Shown one piece after another: positions 34,501-42,342 of a DNA stretch of 64,000 nt. A model generated the notes under the pieces. That model made no database searches and was not told where the DNA came from. It saw only the letters and a program-made list of their open reading frames with translations. The DNA lies in assembly GCF_964355755.1 (NCBI RefSeq), contig NC_092673.1, positions 17,053,001-17,117,000 of the forward strand, in the 5' to 3' direction. Source of the DNA: Antedon mediterranea. Its lineage: Eukaryota > Echinodermata > Crinoidea > Comatulida > Antedonidae. The position numbers and the translations under genes were made by a program. The number at the start of each line of letters is the position of its first letter. Within the stretch, counting starts at the first letter, position 1.

Positions 34501-35611
34501 GACCCAGATGCATTACGTAATGTTACTGCTTACTATAAATTGACAAAATATAACTTCTCCAATGTATGGAATGCAGTTCTCCGTCTGGAGATTGAGCAAG
34601 AATTATCTGATGATTTAGACAAAATACAGATGTTTGCAGGTCGTCTTAGCAAAGTAGCAAGTAACATACTACTTGGTATGCATATATTCTTTGTTTTGTA
34701 TTAAGTTATTTGTAAAGTTATTGAATCTTTCATTTTTAAACAGTTTCAGTAATTGTAATTTGATTCAAATTAATAATATCTGGTTTACTTTATTTATTAA
34801 AGTTAATTATTTACATTAAATGATTATTTATAGGCGATAGTGAGAAGAAATGAGGCAGCATCATCAAGTCACCAATGTGAACAAAGTGAAGGTAAATTGT
34901 TCATTAAAGTTGGGAGATAAACATAAAAAAGGAAGATCATATATGATGATATATGATATGATAATATGATTAAGATGATAAAAAGTTGGTGATATTGAGG
35001 ATATTACTCTAAAATTTAGGATTTATAATACACAGAATATAATAATGTAAATTATTATAAAAGAATAAAATGTGAGTGAGTAGTTTTGTTTTACTGTAGT
35101 TGTTTCTAAAAACTGATTATAGATAAACAATTATTGAATTATAATTATATTATAATCATATTCAAACAGTGATGATTATTAAACAATAATTATAACAATG
35201 CTGAATTATTTACTTGAAATTTGAAATGATTTTGTGGTCTTTCGTGAATTTTTATTTATAAATCTTAAAACAGTAGGGTAATTATGATAAGAATGCTATC
35301 TACTGAATTTATTTCCTTAAATTGGAAATGATTTTGTGGCGTTTCATGAATTATACTGTGATCATATTCAAATAATGATTATGATTTCAACAATAATTAT
35401 GATGCTAATCTACTGAATTTATTACATTGGAAAATATTGTGGTGTTTTATGAATTTATATTTATTATTCAAAATCTTAAAAAACAATTACACTTTCCACA
35501 ATAATCATGATAACTGGTATACTAAATTGATTGATACTGTTTTTCATCCGTATAGATCTCTCAGAGGATGATGAAGACTTAAGTAACAGACTTAGCCCAA
35601 TGATGCAATAA
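10388..35611 (+). CDS. Roc-COR-TM-DED protein, module 2 (Roco family)
   Basis: Exons: 10388-10580, 10812-10897, 15159-15220, 15550-15757, 19051-19196, 20126-20215, 21645-21824, 22053-22301, 22824-23018, 23199-23393, 23631-23933, 24027-24098, 24998-25217, 28042-28260, 32875-32919, 33323-33367, 34136-34675, 34841-34891, 35556-35611. Phases join throughout. The Roc domain has P-loop GPEGVGKT, G3 DHGGQ and a changed G4 (THKAE, no Asp). An acidic Asp/Asn/His exon is inserted before G3. COR follows, then a Cys-rich exon, a two-helix membrane exon, a duplicated 15-codon exon, and a DED (WLRFLLFDKL, later QAKDLVSKYM) with a second helical region. DEDs bind other DEDs in caspase-8/FADD-type complexes. 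The first exon starts in phase 1 and has no start codon, so it may continue from module 1. Introns are very large and packed with repeats. Domain calls are firm; the exon chain needs RNA support. Confidence 0.8.
10812..10897 (+). CDS. Module 2 exon B: Roc switch I
   Basis: Encodes FNPKHDVTDGIAVIRTVST, aligned with STDGIVTTTV of module 1. Acceptor TTTCACTTCAG, donor GTAAAC; completes the split Glu codon. Confidence 0.8.
11175..15080. mobile_element. DNA element with about 700-bp terminal inverted repeats
   Basis: The sequence 11175-11900 recurs inverted at about 14360-15080 (for example GGCAAGGGTCAAAATTTCG at 11221 and its complement near 15030). The inner 2.4 kb holds broken minus-strand reading frames. 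It is inserted in the intron between Roc exons B and C of module 2. The superfamily cannot be told from the ends; no clear target duplication. Confidence 0.8.
12933..14025 (-). pseudogene. Decayed transposon ORF, minus strand
   Basis: Pieces in shifting frames read NRLSAELVDSIEKTANRALK, MEIKGVSHINNIEYGSRSMK, then MGWALKSSAKKPRFSVPQKTY with GEQTGQKADPCDVSREMRSA and DGSHLFSSKTEFLTA. The last block resembles a C-terminal domain common in uncharacterised mobile-element proteins of cnidarians and other invertebrates (from memory, not checked). Several frameshifts and stops; not a host gene. Confidence 0.45.
15159..15220 (+). CDS. Module 2 exon C: Roc linker helix
   Basis: Encodes NPSKQFTKFVADKMRTMTEK. 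Acceptor ATTTTCAG, donor GTATGT. The preceding intron was enlarged by the long-TIR element 11175-15080. Confidence 0.72.
15550..15757 (+). CDS. Module 2 acidic Asp/Asn/His insert exon
   Basis: A 208-bp exon of degenerate GAT/GAC/AAC/CAC codons giving runs such as DDDDNHSDDDDDDNHSN and HDKQRND repeats. It has no counterpart in module 1 and falls between switch I and G3. Phase 0 to 1 keeps the frame open to the next exon. The same repeat type is found decayed in the next intron (17745-18000). It may be a disordered acidic loop. Confidence 0.65.
15854..17468. mobile_element. TTAA-flanked DNA element carrying a Penelope-like insertion
   Basis: Ends AATGGACCTGAAATGG and CCATTTCAGGTCCATT are inverted repeats, extending to GATTTTCGATTT, and both sides are TTAA (15850-15853, 17469-17472). 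TTAA sites occur with piggyBac and Kolobok. No transposase seen. Confidence 0.72.
16262..16985 (+). mobile_element. Penelope-like retroelement fragment (RT start)
   Basis: Frames read YKLKKEPDILVLPADKGKAT then, after a frameshift, PRIYCTPKIHKAGNPYRPII and DILAPLVGQIEHHILNSSEL, all typical of Penelope-like reverse transcriptases. The 5' flank has the GACGTTTCGCC..TCAAAG block common in these elements and a perfect 30-bp inverted repeat (16359-16388 with 16428-16457). The catalytic core is lost. Confidence 0.75.
17745..18000. repeat. Degenerate GAT/AAT/GAC repeat tract
   Basis: Loose repeats of GATAATGA, GATGATGA and ACTACAAC, interrupted by stops. They resemble the coding repeat of the acidic exon 15550-15757 and may be a decayed expansion of it. 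Confidence 0.55.
18125..18710 (+). mobile_element. LINE 3' fragment (end of ORF2)
   Basis: The plus frame reads RRHSILYCGPKFKWHSLPFS and SITSFKLNLKQALITAYDD then TAA at 18362. The GPK-WNSLP-type block followed by FK..LK is the usual C-terminus of non-LTR reverse transcriptases. A T-rich 3' region follows. Confidence 0.65.
19051..19196 (+). CDS. Module 2 exon D: Roc G3 (DHGGQ)
   Basis: Acidic start (DTDIADIDTDQQFDIDV) then FNIWDHGGQLIYHGIHR, the G3 motif. Acceptor TTTCACCTACAG, donor GTAAGT. Confidence 0.83.
19695..19862. repeat. Trinucleotide-rich microsatellite (TTA/ATC)
   Basis: Mixed TTA, ATC and AATATT repeats without coding support, in the intron between exons D and E. Confidence 0.85.
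20126..20215 (+). CDS. Module 2 exon E: Roc beta strand
   Basis: Encodes LEALYIVVFDLSVNLEDRA, the strand after G3 (cf. MxVxDLS in Roc domains). Exactly 90 bp like its module 1 paralogue. Confidence 0.8.
20500..21060. repeat. Diverged direct duplication
   Basis: The stretch 20510-20665 (GGGGTAAGGGGGTAATA ... AAAAGGTCACTTCT) reappears altered at 20878-21040 (GGGGTAGGGGTTAATAA ... AAAAGGTCACATTT). Probably part of a mobile element with the ORF remnant at 21101. Confidence 0.5.
21101..21540 (-). pseudogene. Transposon-type ORF remnant, minus strand
   Basis: The minus strand reads LQSSQEETDSRVILYCF, YARIRSPDSDIFFILLHHA, then RWTATDNGSEWTS and an acidic end DDEERNSDASELSYGEDSDS with TAA at 21101. 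The S-QEE-DTR ... SPDTDV pattern is frequent in repetitive invertebrate proteins linked to transposons. In-frame stops break it. Confidence 0.55.
21645..21824 (+). CDS. Module 2 exon F: Roc G4, altered
   Basis: Encodes WTNLQFILSYILSVYSHSR then EPTILIVGTHKAELGGTEEE. The G4 slot reads THKA(E) instead of THxD, so the Asp that reads the guanine base is missing. Confidence 0.82.
22053..22301 (+). CDS. Module 2 exon G: Roc end and COR start
   Basis: Eighty-three codons ending RPVPLKWMRFRCDIHKLRRE, the COR entry motif, as in module 1 exon G (VPVKWVDLQERL). Confidence 0.82.
22824..23018 (+). CDS. Module 2 exon H: COR-A
   Basis: Encodes LLNFLYDLGEIVYRPDNKLL and VLDPMRLVKIVTAFVTVI; 195 bp, same length as the module 1 paralogue. 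Confidence 0.82.
23199..23393 (+). CDS. Module 2 exon I: COR helices
   Basis: Encodes LDKGILEEDLLRELWKEHK and FKFLVALMIQLGFICERK. I chose the GTATGT donor at 23394 because it keeps phase 0; a GC-type donor at 23379 is an alternative. Confidence 0.78.
23631..23933 (+). CDS. Module 2 exon J: COR-B core
   Basis: 303 bp: SFFVPLRLAFKTS, then ISIYYDFKGYLPDVLFPYMI. Matches exon J of module 1 in length and pattern. Confidence 0.83.
24027..24098 (+). CDS. Module 2 exon K: short post-COR linker
   Basis: Twenty-four codons, hydrophilic (TNAPNEASNEEPSSEA). Good acceptor TTTTTTCAG and donor GTTTGT. Confidence 0.7.
24171..24323. mobile_element. Possible short MITE
   Basis: Imperfect inverted ends (TTATATAACACCTA and TAGATGTTATATAA) about 150 bp apart inside the intron. 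No target duplication is clear. The rest of the intron up to 24997 holds nothing I recognise. Confidence 0.35.
24998..25217 (+). CDS. Module 2 exon L: Cys-rich segment
   Basis: Encodes YERCMLCDVCSDNTSERKH and ends MDVKRYKQLFVG. The CxxCxxC patch parallels the Cys-rich exon L of module 1. The tail motif is repeated in the next exon. Confidence 0.75.
25500..25571 (-). tRNA. tRNA-Thr(CGT)-like sequence, probably degenerate
   Basis: On the minus strand a cloverleaf can be drawn: acceptor stem with one G-G mismatch at pair 3, short D stem, anticodon stem TTTGC/GCAAG with loop CCCGTAA, T arm GCAGG-TTCGAAT-CCTGC, and a run of T directly after. The anticodon slot reads CGT (Thr), but position 33 is C instead of the invariant T. 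It may be a pseudogene or SINE head rather than a working tRNA. Confidence 0.5.
25958..27856. repeat. Minisatellite, roughly 55-57 bp unit, about 32 copies
   Basis: Tandem units built on GTATGTAGACATAAGGATAC, AGACAATTTGGAAG and a CA run. Length differs by CA steps (55 or 57 bp) and by point variants (AAGG/TAGG, GTCACA/GGCACA/GCCACA). The first unit is degenerate. It lies in the intron between exons L and M. Long open frames on both strands follow from the unit lacking stops and are not genes. Confidence 0.95.
28042..28260 (+). CDS. Module 2 exon M: two transmembrane helices
   Basis: After acceptor TTTTATTTCAG the exon encodes VITVFSFLIGVFAVLINIL, a short loop DGPARMA, and CIGVLVLILVGFWCLHH: two hydrophobic helices, likely a membrane hairpin. 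It ends MDVKRYKRLFGG, a near copy of the end of exon L, and the first intron bases after both exons are also alike. The exon therefore seems to have arisen by partial duplication. Confidence 0.8.
28377..31980. repeat. 88-bp tandem satellite, about 41 copies
   Basis: Unit begins CAGTAGTAGTACTATCAG and contains CATGCTGCTATTAGCTGTG. Copies differ at a few sites (TTCATTC/TTGATTC, ACCAG/ACCGG/ATCAG). Rare variants recur 792 bp (nine units) apart, for example at 29675 and 30467, showing block duplication. A few units carry a 2-bp insert (ATTGTGATA). It sits in the intron between exons M and N. Confidence 0.96.
32875..32919 (+). CDS. Module 2 exon N, first copy
   Basis: Fifteen codons, KSGPKERKGRETDQ, basic linker after the membrane segment. 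Acceptor TTTGCAG, donor GTAATT; phase 1 at both ends, so one or two copies keep the frame. Confidence 0.65.
33323..33367 (+). CDS. Module 2 exon N, second copy
   Basis: Identical to the exon at 32875 with the same splice borders. It may be used together with, or instead of, the first copy. Confidence 0.62.
33463..33543 (+). other. Possible alternative terminal exon
   Basis: After acceptor TTTTTTTCAG the phase-1 frame reads ELEETIMIHISWYLYLISIF and then stops at TAA. If used it would end the protein before the DED. No other support. Confidence 0.25.
33635..33935 (-). mobile_element. tRNA-derived SINE, minus strand
   Basis: Minus-strand head with a B box (GGTTCGAATCC) and tRNA-like spacing from 33935, a body containing CACCCAGGTGTATAAATGGG and an ATT-type tail at 33629-33650. 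This is the layout of a tRNA SINE. Confidence 0.65.
34136..34675 (+). CDS. Module 2 exon O: death effector domain
   Basis: Acceptor TTTATTTGCAG; the frame enters at GNTMADSESL. Residues from there form a six-helix DED pattern: RYHWLRFLLFDKL (helix 2 FL patch), NNLLNALEDKDFISPTNV, NLLLEIVNTSEMAQAKDLV (the last echoes the RxDL motif). After a linker, a second helical block (SSYRKRLFKALKQVDPDALR and VWNAVLRLEIEQEL) may be another death fold. The Met at 34144 could act as an internal start. Reading past the donor gives a stop at 34704. Confidence 0.82.
34841..34891 (+). CDS. Module 2 exon P with two possible acceptors
   Basis: Using the AG at 34839-34840 gives 17 codons (RRNEAASSSHQCEQSE) in phase with the last exon. 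Using the AG seven bases upstream (34833) gives GDSEKK and a stop at 34853. I chose the first because it joins the acidic last exon. Confidence 0.6.
35556..35611 (+). CDS. Module 2 last exon: acidic tail and stop
   Basis: Encodes DLSEDDEDLSNRLSPMMQ and TAA at 35609-35611. The hexamer AATAAA (35607-35612) overlaps the stop codon and could give a very short 3' UTR. Confidence 0.6.
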
Positions 35612-35825
35612 ACAAGAACATTCTATTCATACAAATGTTAGAGTTAAAGTGTTGAAAACTGGTACCAGTACAACCTCTTTTATCTCCGAATTGAGTAGCG
35701 ATTTGGTTGCGATGTAATGTTAGTGTGTCATACCTCAATGTACAAAAGCGTAGATACCTTGGTATCCCAGAATTAAAACACACTAGTTATTGTCTGTGGT
35801 GTTTTCTTTCTAAAAAAAAATATCT

Positions 35826-36043
35826 GTCCCCTTATAATAGGATTAAATCAACCATTTGGCACTCTTAAACGTGTCCCTGTCCCTTTAATAGGATTAAATC
35901 AACCATTTGGCACTCTCAAATGTGTCCCTGTCCCTTTAATAGGATTAAATCAACCATTTGGCACTTTTAAACGTGTCCCTGTCCCTTTAATAGGATTAAA
36001 TCAACCATTTGGCACTCCCAAACGTGTCCCTGTCCCTTTAATA
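35826..36043. repeat. 51-bp minisatellite, four copies
   Basis: Units of TAGGATTAAATCAACCATTT plus GGCACTCTTAAACGTGTCCCTGTCCCTTTAA, repeated about every 51 bp just after the Roco gene end. Confidence 0.9.
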
Positions 36044-36790
36044 GGGGTGTCCCCTGATTAGGAGTTGGCTGTAGTGTTAAAACATATATTTCCCCTCGTT
36101 TTATGAGGAAGTTTCCCCTGAATAGGGGTGTCCTAAAGTAGGGGTTTACTCCAGTAGTAAAGAGGAGGGGTGTGTCCCCTTAATATGGATATGTCCCCTG
36201 AATAGGGGTGTCCTAAAGAAGGGTTTACTCCAGTAATAAAGAGGATGGATGTGTCCCCTGAATAGGGGTGTGTCCTCTGAATGGGGGTGTCCTAAAGAAG
36301 GGGTTTACTCCAGTAGTAAAGAGGAGGGGTGTGTCCCCTTAATATGGGTGTGTCCCCTGAATAGGGGTGTCCTAAAGAAGGGGTTTACTCTAGTAGTAAA
36401 GAGGAGGGGTGTGTCCCCTGAATAGGGGTGTCCTAAAGAAGGGGTTTACTCCAGTAGTAAAGAGGAGGGGTGTGTCCCCTTAATATGGGTGTGTCCCCTG
36501 AATAGGGGTGTCCTAAAGAAGGGGTTTACTCTAGTAGTAAAGAGGAGGGGTGAGTCCCCTGAATAGGGGTGTGTCCCCTGAATAGGGGTGTCTTAAAGAA
36601 GGGGTTTACTCCAGTAGTAAAGAGGATGGGGTGTGTCCCCTGAATAGGGATGTGTCCCCTGAATGGGGGTGTCCTAAAGAAGGGGTTTACTCCAGTAGTA
36701 AAGAGGAGGGGTGTGTCCCCTTAATATGGGTGTGTCCCCTGAATAGGGGTGTCCTAAAGAAGGTGTTTACTCCAGTAGTAAAGAGGAGGC
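36044..36790. repeat. GGGGTGT/TCCCC minisatellite
   Basis: Composite units of TCCCCTGAATAGGGGTGTCC, TAAAGAAGGGGTTTACTCC and AGTAGTAAAGAGGAGGGGTG in varying order. A related short piece lies at about 10175-10220. Confidence 0.9.
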
Positions 36791-36805
36791 GTTCTACTAT
36801 TGAAA

Positions 36806-36965
36806 GATTTATTATAAGATTTCAGTGTACTAAACGGTACATGAATGTTAGTAACAAAAAAAAGACAACAAAACAAAATAACAATACTGGAATATTTACA
36901 AAAAATAACAGTAGGCCTACAAAGATTTTTTATAAGATTTCAGTGTACTAAACAGTACATGAATG
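36806..36965. repeat. Direct repeat pair, about 116 bp apart
   Basis: TTATAAGATTTCAGTGTACT followed by AAACGGTACATGAATG at 36811 recurs at 36929 with one change. Nothing else is recognised from here to 38435. Confidence 0.7.
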
Positions 36966-38434
36966 TATGTGGGTATAAAACATTGCTACTGTTCCTGTTG
37001 CAGACATTACCTATTGCTATATTTAGAGATAAGACCATTTTAACTGTTTTTATATTTTGTTGTGCATTTATATTAGAGTCTCTAAGGTTGAGATTACAGG
37101 CAAAAATCACGACAAATATACATTTTTTGAATAAGAATTGAGTTATGTAAGAGTTATGTATGTGCTACCTCAGACCTCAATGCCATAAAAGAATAATGGA
37201 TTAATAAATGAATTGTAGATTATAATTAGGATGTCTTGAGGAACAAAATATTTTTTTTTCTTACATTTTGAAATAAACTATGAATATTATTTTTCCATGA
37301 AAGAAATTTATCAAACAAGCCTTTATCTACTTCATTGATTACATTCTCTCCAATTAAGAGATCCAATTTTGTTTAAAATGTTTCTTCTGTTTTGAAAAAT
37401 AATCCAAAGGTCAAAGTTCACTCTTGATTCCCCTTTTTATTAAAAACAAAAATGTTCCCGTGAAGGAATTCAACCGACAACATTATAGTACAGTACAGTA
37501 AATGAACTGAGATTAAATATTAAAAATAAAGAGGAAAAAAAACACCTAGGAACTGGAAGTAGTTGGAATGTCTTCCAATTTTTGTTTAACTTCAGAGAAC
37601 CAGTTAATTATATAGTTAATTTATTTTTTTTATATGCAGAATTACAAAAACAAAACGGGACAAAAATAATATGCAAATGAGACCAGGTAAACGGAAGAAC
37701 AGAATCAGAGCTCACCACCATACTAGACATAGACACAACTTTGTTGAATCTCACTGTGCTACTAAACAGCACTTCTCTAACCCTGTTCCATATTTGATCC
37801 AATTATTAAACAAACAATGCTTAAATCTAAATTAATGTTTGATGAATGATTGTTTATACAGTAGTGTTCAATTTTTTTTTGTACAGTACAAATTATATAT
37901 TTGTTATGAATGAATTTTATAATGTCTATTTGTTGAATGAATATATTTTGATGTTTTTTCACTTTTAATTCAATTTTAATTAAACTCAATTCAGTATGCT
38001 GCTATGTTTTAATGTTATTCATATTTTTTAATAAATACTAAATTATGAATGAAAAACTTGTTTGTTTATTTGTAAGGATAGTGTTTTTTGAAGGGGGAGA
38101 TTTTAACACCGAGGATATAAAATTATACGTGCTAGCTATTGTTAAAAATGTATTGTATATTATAGGAATAATAATATCCATTTCAACAACCCGCTGGAGG
38201 TCGAGTAATAAAGTTCTTCGATAATATTGCAGCGATAAAAATATGTAGACAAATTGTGATTGCGCCCTCTATAACAAATAAAGTTTATCACCAACCACCA
38301 CACGTTTTTATATGCAGAAGAATAACAAAAACAAGAAGTAAGTTTTGTTTCATTATTATCATACCATATCATATACGGAATTCTTTATACTGTATTGTTT
38401 TAATAGCAGGTCTTTATTTGGATCTTATATTCGT

Positions 38435-38615
38435 ATCCTAGGGCTAGGCTATAGGCCCTACCTAGCTAAACTAGGCCAGGTCTAGGGCCTATAGGCCTAT
38501 ATGCCCTAAATAGTAGGCTAGGTAGCCTAGTAGATAGGGCCTAGGCCTCTACTAGGCTACTACTACTAGCTAGGCCGAGCCATCTACGTACTACACTACT
38601 AGGCCTAGGGGCGCT
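38435..38615. repeat. CCTAGG/GGCCTA-rich tract
   Basis: Dense low-complexity run of AGGCCTA, CTAGGC and TAGGCTA words. Short runs of the same kind occur at 4000, 18055 and 42880. Confidence 0.7.
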
Positions 38616-38630
38616 AGTTCCGTTTCGCAT

Positions 38631-39515
38631 CTGTCTTTTATCTCGACTCCAAATGTGTTAAGGAACTTTATCCTGAATACCACACTTTAGAATTAGACCT
38701 CATAAGTACTTTTACGATGGAGAATCACAGAAAAAGTAACAAATATATCCTTTAAATCGATGAAATTAAAGACATGTTTTTTGCACGTGGTTTGTGAATT
38801 TCGCACACTCCATGTTCAATATTGACATTTCTATGGAGCGTCAAAAGAGCAACTATAATAGAGGGCTAAAAAGGCAGTGGAATGCGCATATTTAATGCAT
38901 CTATTGGTGAAAATTACGTTCAATTTAAATATATTTTATCAATGTTACTACTACTACTACTACTGCGTCGAGCTTGCTCGGATCAAAAGAAGAAGAAGAT
39001 TATCAATGTTAATACAACTAAACTGTTGATACTGTACATGGTTTTCGACAAATCGACAAATTCATCATCATAAGATGTACTGTAGGTTATATACCTCAAT
39101 GATCTAAATAATATCCGTTTTAGTCCTGGACATAGACCAATTAGATGCTGATTTAGGGTCGTTTAATGTTCTTTGAAAACAGCACATTATCGGCAGTAAC
39201 ATGTAGCAATTGACAAAAAAATTGTGAATTAAAACGTGTATTTCATAAATAGATGCATTAAAAAAGTAGACGCATTCCACTGAATTTTTAACCCTCTATT
39301 TATATAGTTGCTCTTTTGGCGCTCCATAGAGACGAAAAAAATGAACTTCGTGTATGCGAAATTCGCGAACGGTGTGCAAGAAACACGTCTGTAAAATCAT
39401 CAATTTAAAGGATTTACTTGTTACTTTTTATGTGATTCTTCTTCATACAAGTACTTATGAGGCTCCAATTCTAAGGTGTGGTATTCAAAATAAGTTTGGA
39501 GTCGAAATAAAACAG
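38631..39515. mobile_element. Foldback element with about 270-bp inverted arms
   Basis: The left arm (CTCGACTCCAAATG ... AGTGGAATGCG) is repeated inverted on the right (CGCATTCCACT ... TTTGGAGTCGA) with moderate divergence; the loop is about 350 bp. Non-autonomous; no transposase. Confidence 0.78.
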
Positions 39516-39848
39516 CTAGGGCCAGGCATGGCCCAGACCCAGGCGATCGGGGAGCCCAATAATCTTGTAAGACGATTGGGACAAGAGACGATCGGGCACA
39601 AAATAAAAATGTAGGGTCTCACAACTAAATGACAACTCAAACAAATGTTTGTGCTCCCGAAGCCATCTTGCAGAGATGACCAGCTGAGAGTAAAAACGGA
39701 GAATATATTACAAGAATGAGTAATCTGCAATTTTTGCATTAGAAATTTGTAACAGAGCATAAATGCCCACCCTCATGAGGGCGGATGTATACAGACTAAA
39801 GAAGACTTGATTTGACAGATATTATGTCATAATAGAATTATGATAATA

Positions 39849-40360
39849 CAGTAGAACCTTCATTTTACGTACGGTACGCGTGAGACCAAAAGACGTACAT
39901 AAAACATGGGATTCGTAAAATCCAGGTTGACCTTAAATTGACCCCAAATACGTAGATTATAGCTAAAAAGGCTGCCATGTTTGCCTACAGTACTTTACTG
40001 CACAGCATGCAGGTTTTCACTAGCTAGGCCTAGACTAACCTAGGGCCAGGCCAGGCCAGGCTAAGCAGGCCTAGCAAGATGTGAGGCCTAACTAGAAAAG
40101 TGCAGTAATACAGGCTGTGCGATGTTTAAATAAAGTGTTTTAAATAAAATATCAATGTTCTTGTATTTTTCATAATAAAAACAGTCACTGCTGTAGGTGG
40201 AATGCACATGTGTAGCTTGTCTCTCACACAGCAGAGTTCCTCACACACAGCCATGACTTTGTGCTTGTTAAATTGCGCCCTCAATGTAAGAAAATGATGA
40301 TGTCATCAGTCATTTTAAGCGTACGTAAAATCCAGGGAACGTAAAACAGAGGTTCTACTG
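39849..40360. mobile_element. pogo/Tigger-like MITE
   Basis: Ends CAGTAGAACCT and AGGTTCTACTG with inner TTTTACGTAC / GTACGTAAAA; TA precedes the left end. These ends match the Tc1-mariner pogo group. Confidence 0.65.
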
Positions 40361-40384
40361 TGTATTTAAATTTGATTTCTTTTA

Positions 40385-40505
40385 ATTTAATTTATATTGT
40401 TACATGTTTATGTCTCGTCATATTTTTGTGAGGGTCCCTAATGGTCAGCTTCGGCTGGATGGACCACCCTCCTAAAATATTGTTGAAATAAAAATAAATA
40501 AATAA
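40385..40505 (+). mobile_element. Retroposon 3' tail
   Basis: A stem-loop-like GGTCAGCTTCGGCTGGATGG stretch followed by AAATAAATAAAT tail, as at non-LTR retroposon 3' ends. Confidence 0.45.
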
Positions 40506-40570
40506 TACATTTTATAAAACATTTTTAATAGCAAACTATGGGTACATTCACTTCTACAGAAAATTATTAA

Positions 40571-41116
40571 AGATGTATTGTCGCTTGAACACAAAAAAAT
40601 GAAGGTCAAAATATTCTAAATTTAAATTGGCCATACCAAAGTAATATTAAAGTTATTCACTTTAAGTTGAAAATTTGAGCCAGAAACAAAAATTTTACGT
40701 AATTAACAGCTAAATTAATTTGATTACATTTCGTCTGGAAAATCGTCGCGAGCGAAATTAAACAAAGATTTCAAACCTTGAGTATACATTTGCATGATGC
40801 TAATTAGGATTGTTTACAACTTGTCACGGTTGAGAAGAAGGTGTTTTCACACAGATCGCGATGAAGTTTTATGATTATGCATACAGAGTAGCCAAATAAG
40901 CGCGTTGCATTATGAGATATGTTTTGATCGAAAACTTTGACTGGAAGTCAAAGTTATTTTGTGAACCAAAAAACGTCTGTATTTTAGTTAAATGATTTTT
41001 TTTTCTACTAATTTTTGGTGAAAGTTAATAACTATTATGATACTTCAAAATGACCCACTTTTTTCGAAATCTTTTTTTTTTTTTTTTTTGGAATTTGACA
41101 AAGGGACAATACAACT
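40571..41116. mobile_element. TTAA-flanked MITE
   Basis: Inverted ends AGATGTATTGTCGCTT and AAGGGACAATACAACT between two TTAA sites (40567-40570, 41117-41120). 546 bp, no ORF. Nothing else is recognised between here and 42014. Confidence 0.65.
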
Positions 41117-42013
41117 TTAAATTAGTTCACAAAGAAAGACCGAACCACAACAACAAACATCTACCCAGCGTTACTCAGCATGGTCTATTCTTTGCTGCGT
41201 AATAATCTATGCCTGGTAAATTAAGTAATTTATTTATGATATAAATGTTACATTTGATTAATATTTATTTTTTCTACTAGAAACAAGTTAAATAGATATA
41301 TTATTAAACTATCCTTCGTGAAAACAAGTCAACAACAATCTATCTGCTATGCTATGCCAGGGCTAGGTAGTGCCATTGTTAACCCACTCACTATAGTTCA
41401 TCCTCATTATCACTTTGGTAATAGTAGTGTACAATGACAGAGTATTGACATATTTCATTTTATTATCACTCTGTGTAAATATAACCAAAATGGTAATAGT
41501 ACAGAGAGTTATAAACTGCTGTGTGTTCTATTTATTATCTTTGTTGAACATTAGAATACAATGTTAATATTAAATCTATGGTAAAGATTATCTGATAACA
41601 AATTGTATAACAGGAACTCAATAATCAAAACAAACAAATCATTAATAACAATTTCTACCCTGGTTTTCTGTATAAGTGTTATAATGAACTTGTTATCATA
41701 TAAACTGTCCGACCAGAGCAATATGTACAACAAATATATTTAGATTATATAAAGATAATAACTGTTTGCTAAAGTATTCTGACTGTATATAGACCCTGAA
41801 CCAGACCAGATCAAATGTGAGATAACAAATTACCTATCAGAGGTCCCTGTAGCCCATTCAAATAAGACCAATTTTGACAAATATAGTCAGGGCCATACAC
41901 AGGATTTTATTTGGGTGGATGCTGATTAATATATTTTGGACCATTTTCATAATATTGAGTGAAGACGATAAGACCCTATAAATGTGGACCTTTTGCAATT
42001 GGGGGTGTGCGTC

Positions 42014-42133
42014 ATCGTCGCCCCATCGCAAAGTAGCCCCATACAAAGTCACCCAATACAAAGTCGCCCCATCGCAAAGTCGCCCCATAACAAAGTCGCC
42101 CCATCACAAAGTCGCCCCATCGCAAAGTCGCCC
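42014..42133. repeat. 16-bp tandem array, direct orientation
   Basis: About seven units of GTCGCCCCATCGCAAA with variants. The same array lies inverted at 46022-46130. Confidence 0.88.
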
Positions 42134-42342
42134 ACGGTTTTATTTCGGTATGACTATGAAGCGCCGTCGCTGGTAGTACGCTGTTGTTTTAATCATATCG
42201 GTTGCGTTTGATATTGATCGTTACTTTGGTCGCGCTAAATGTCGTATACATTTTAATGTTTATCCTATTATATATGTAGCAGGTCACTCACTCTCCTGGA
42301 ATTCATGTGGTTTTCCATACTTAACTAATGTAGACTATAGAC

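Noticed and set aside
37608-38441. Possible extra exons with AG acceptors (TATATGCAG at 37640 and 38318)
   Set aside because: No open frame in a matching phase shows Roc, COR or DED similarity; the pieces are short and AT-rich.
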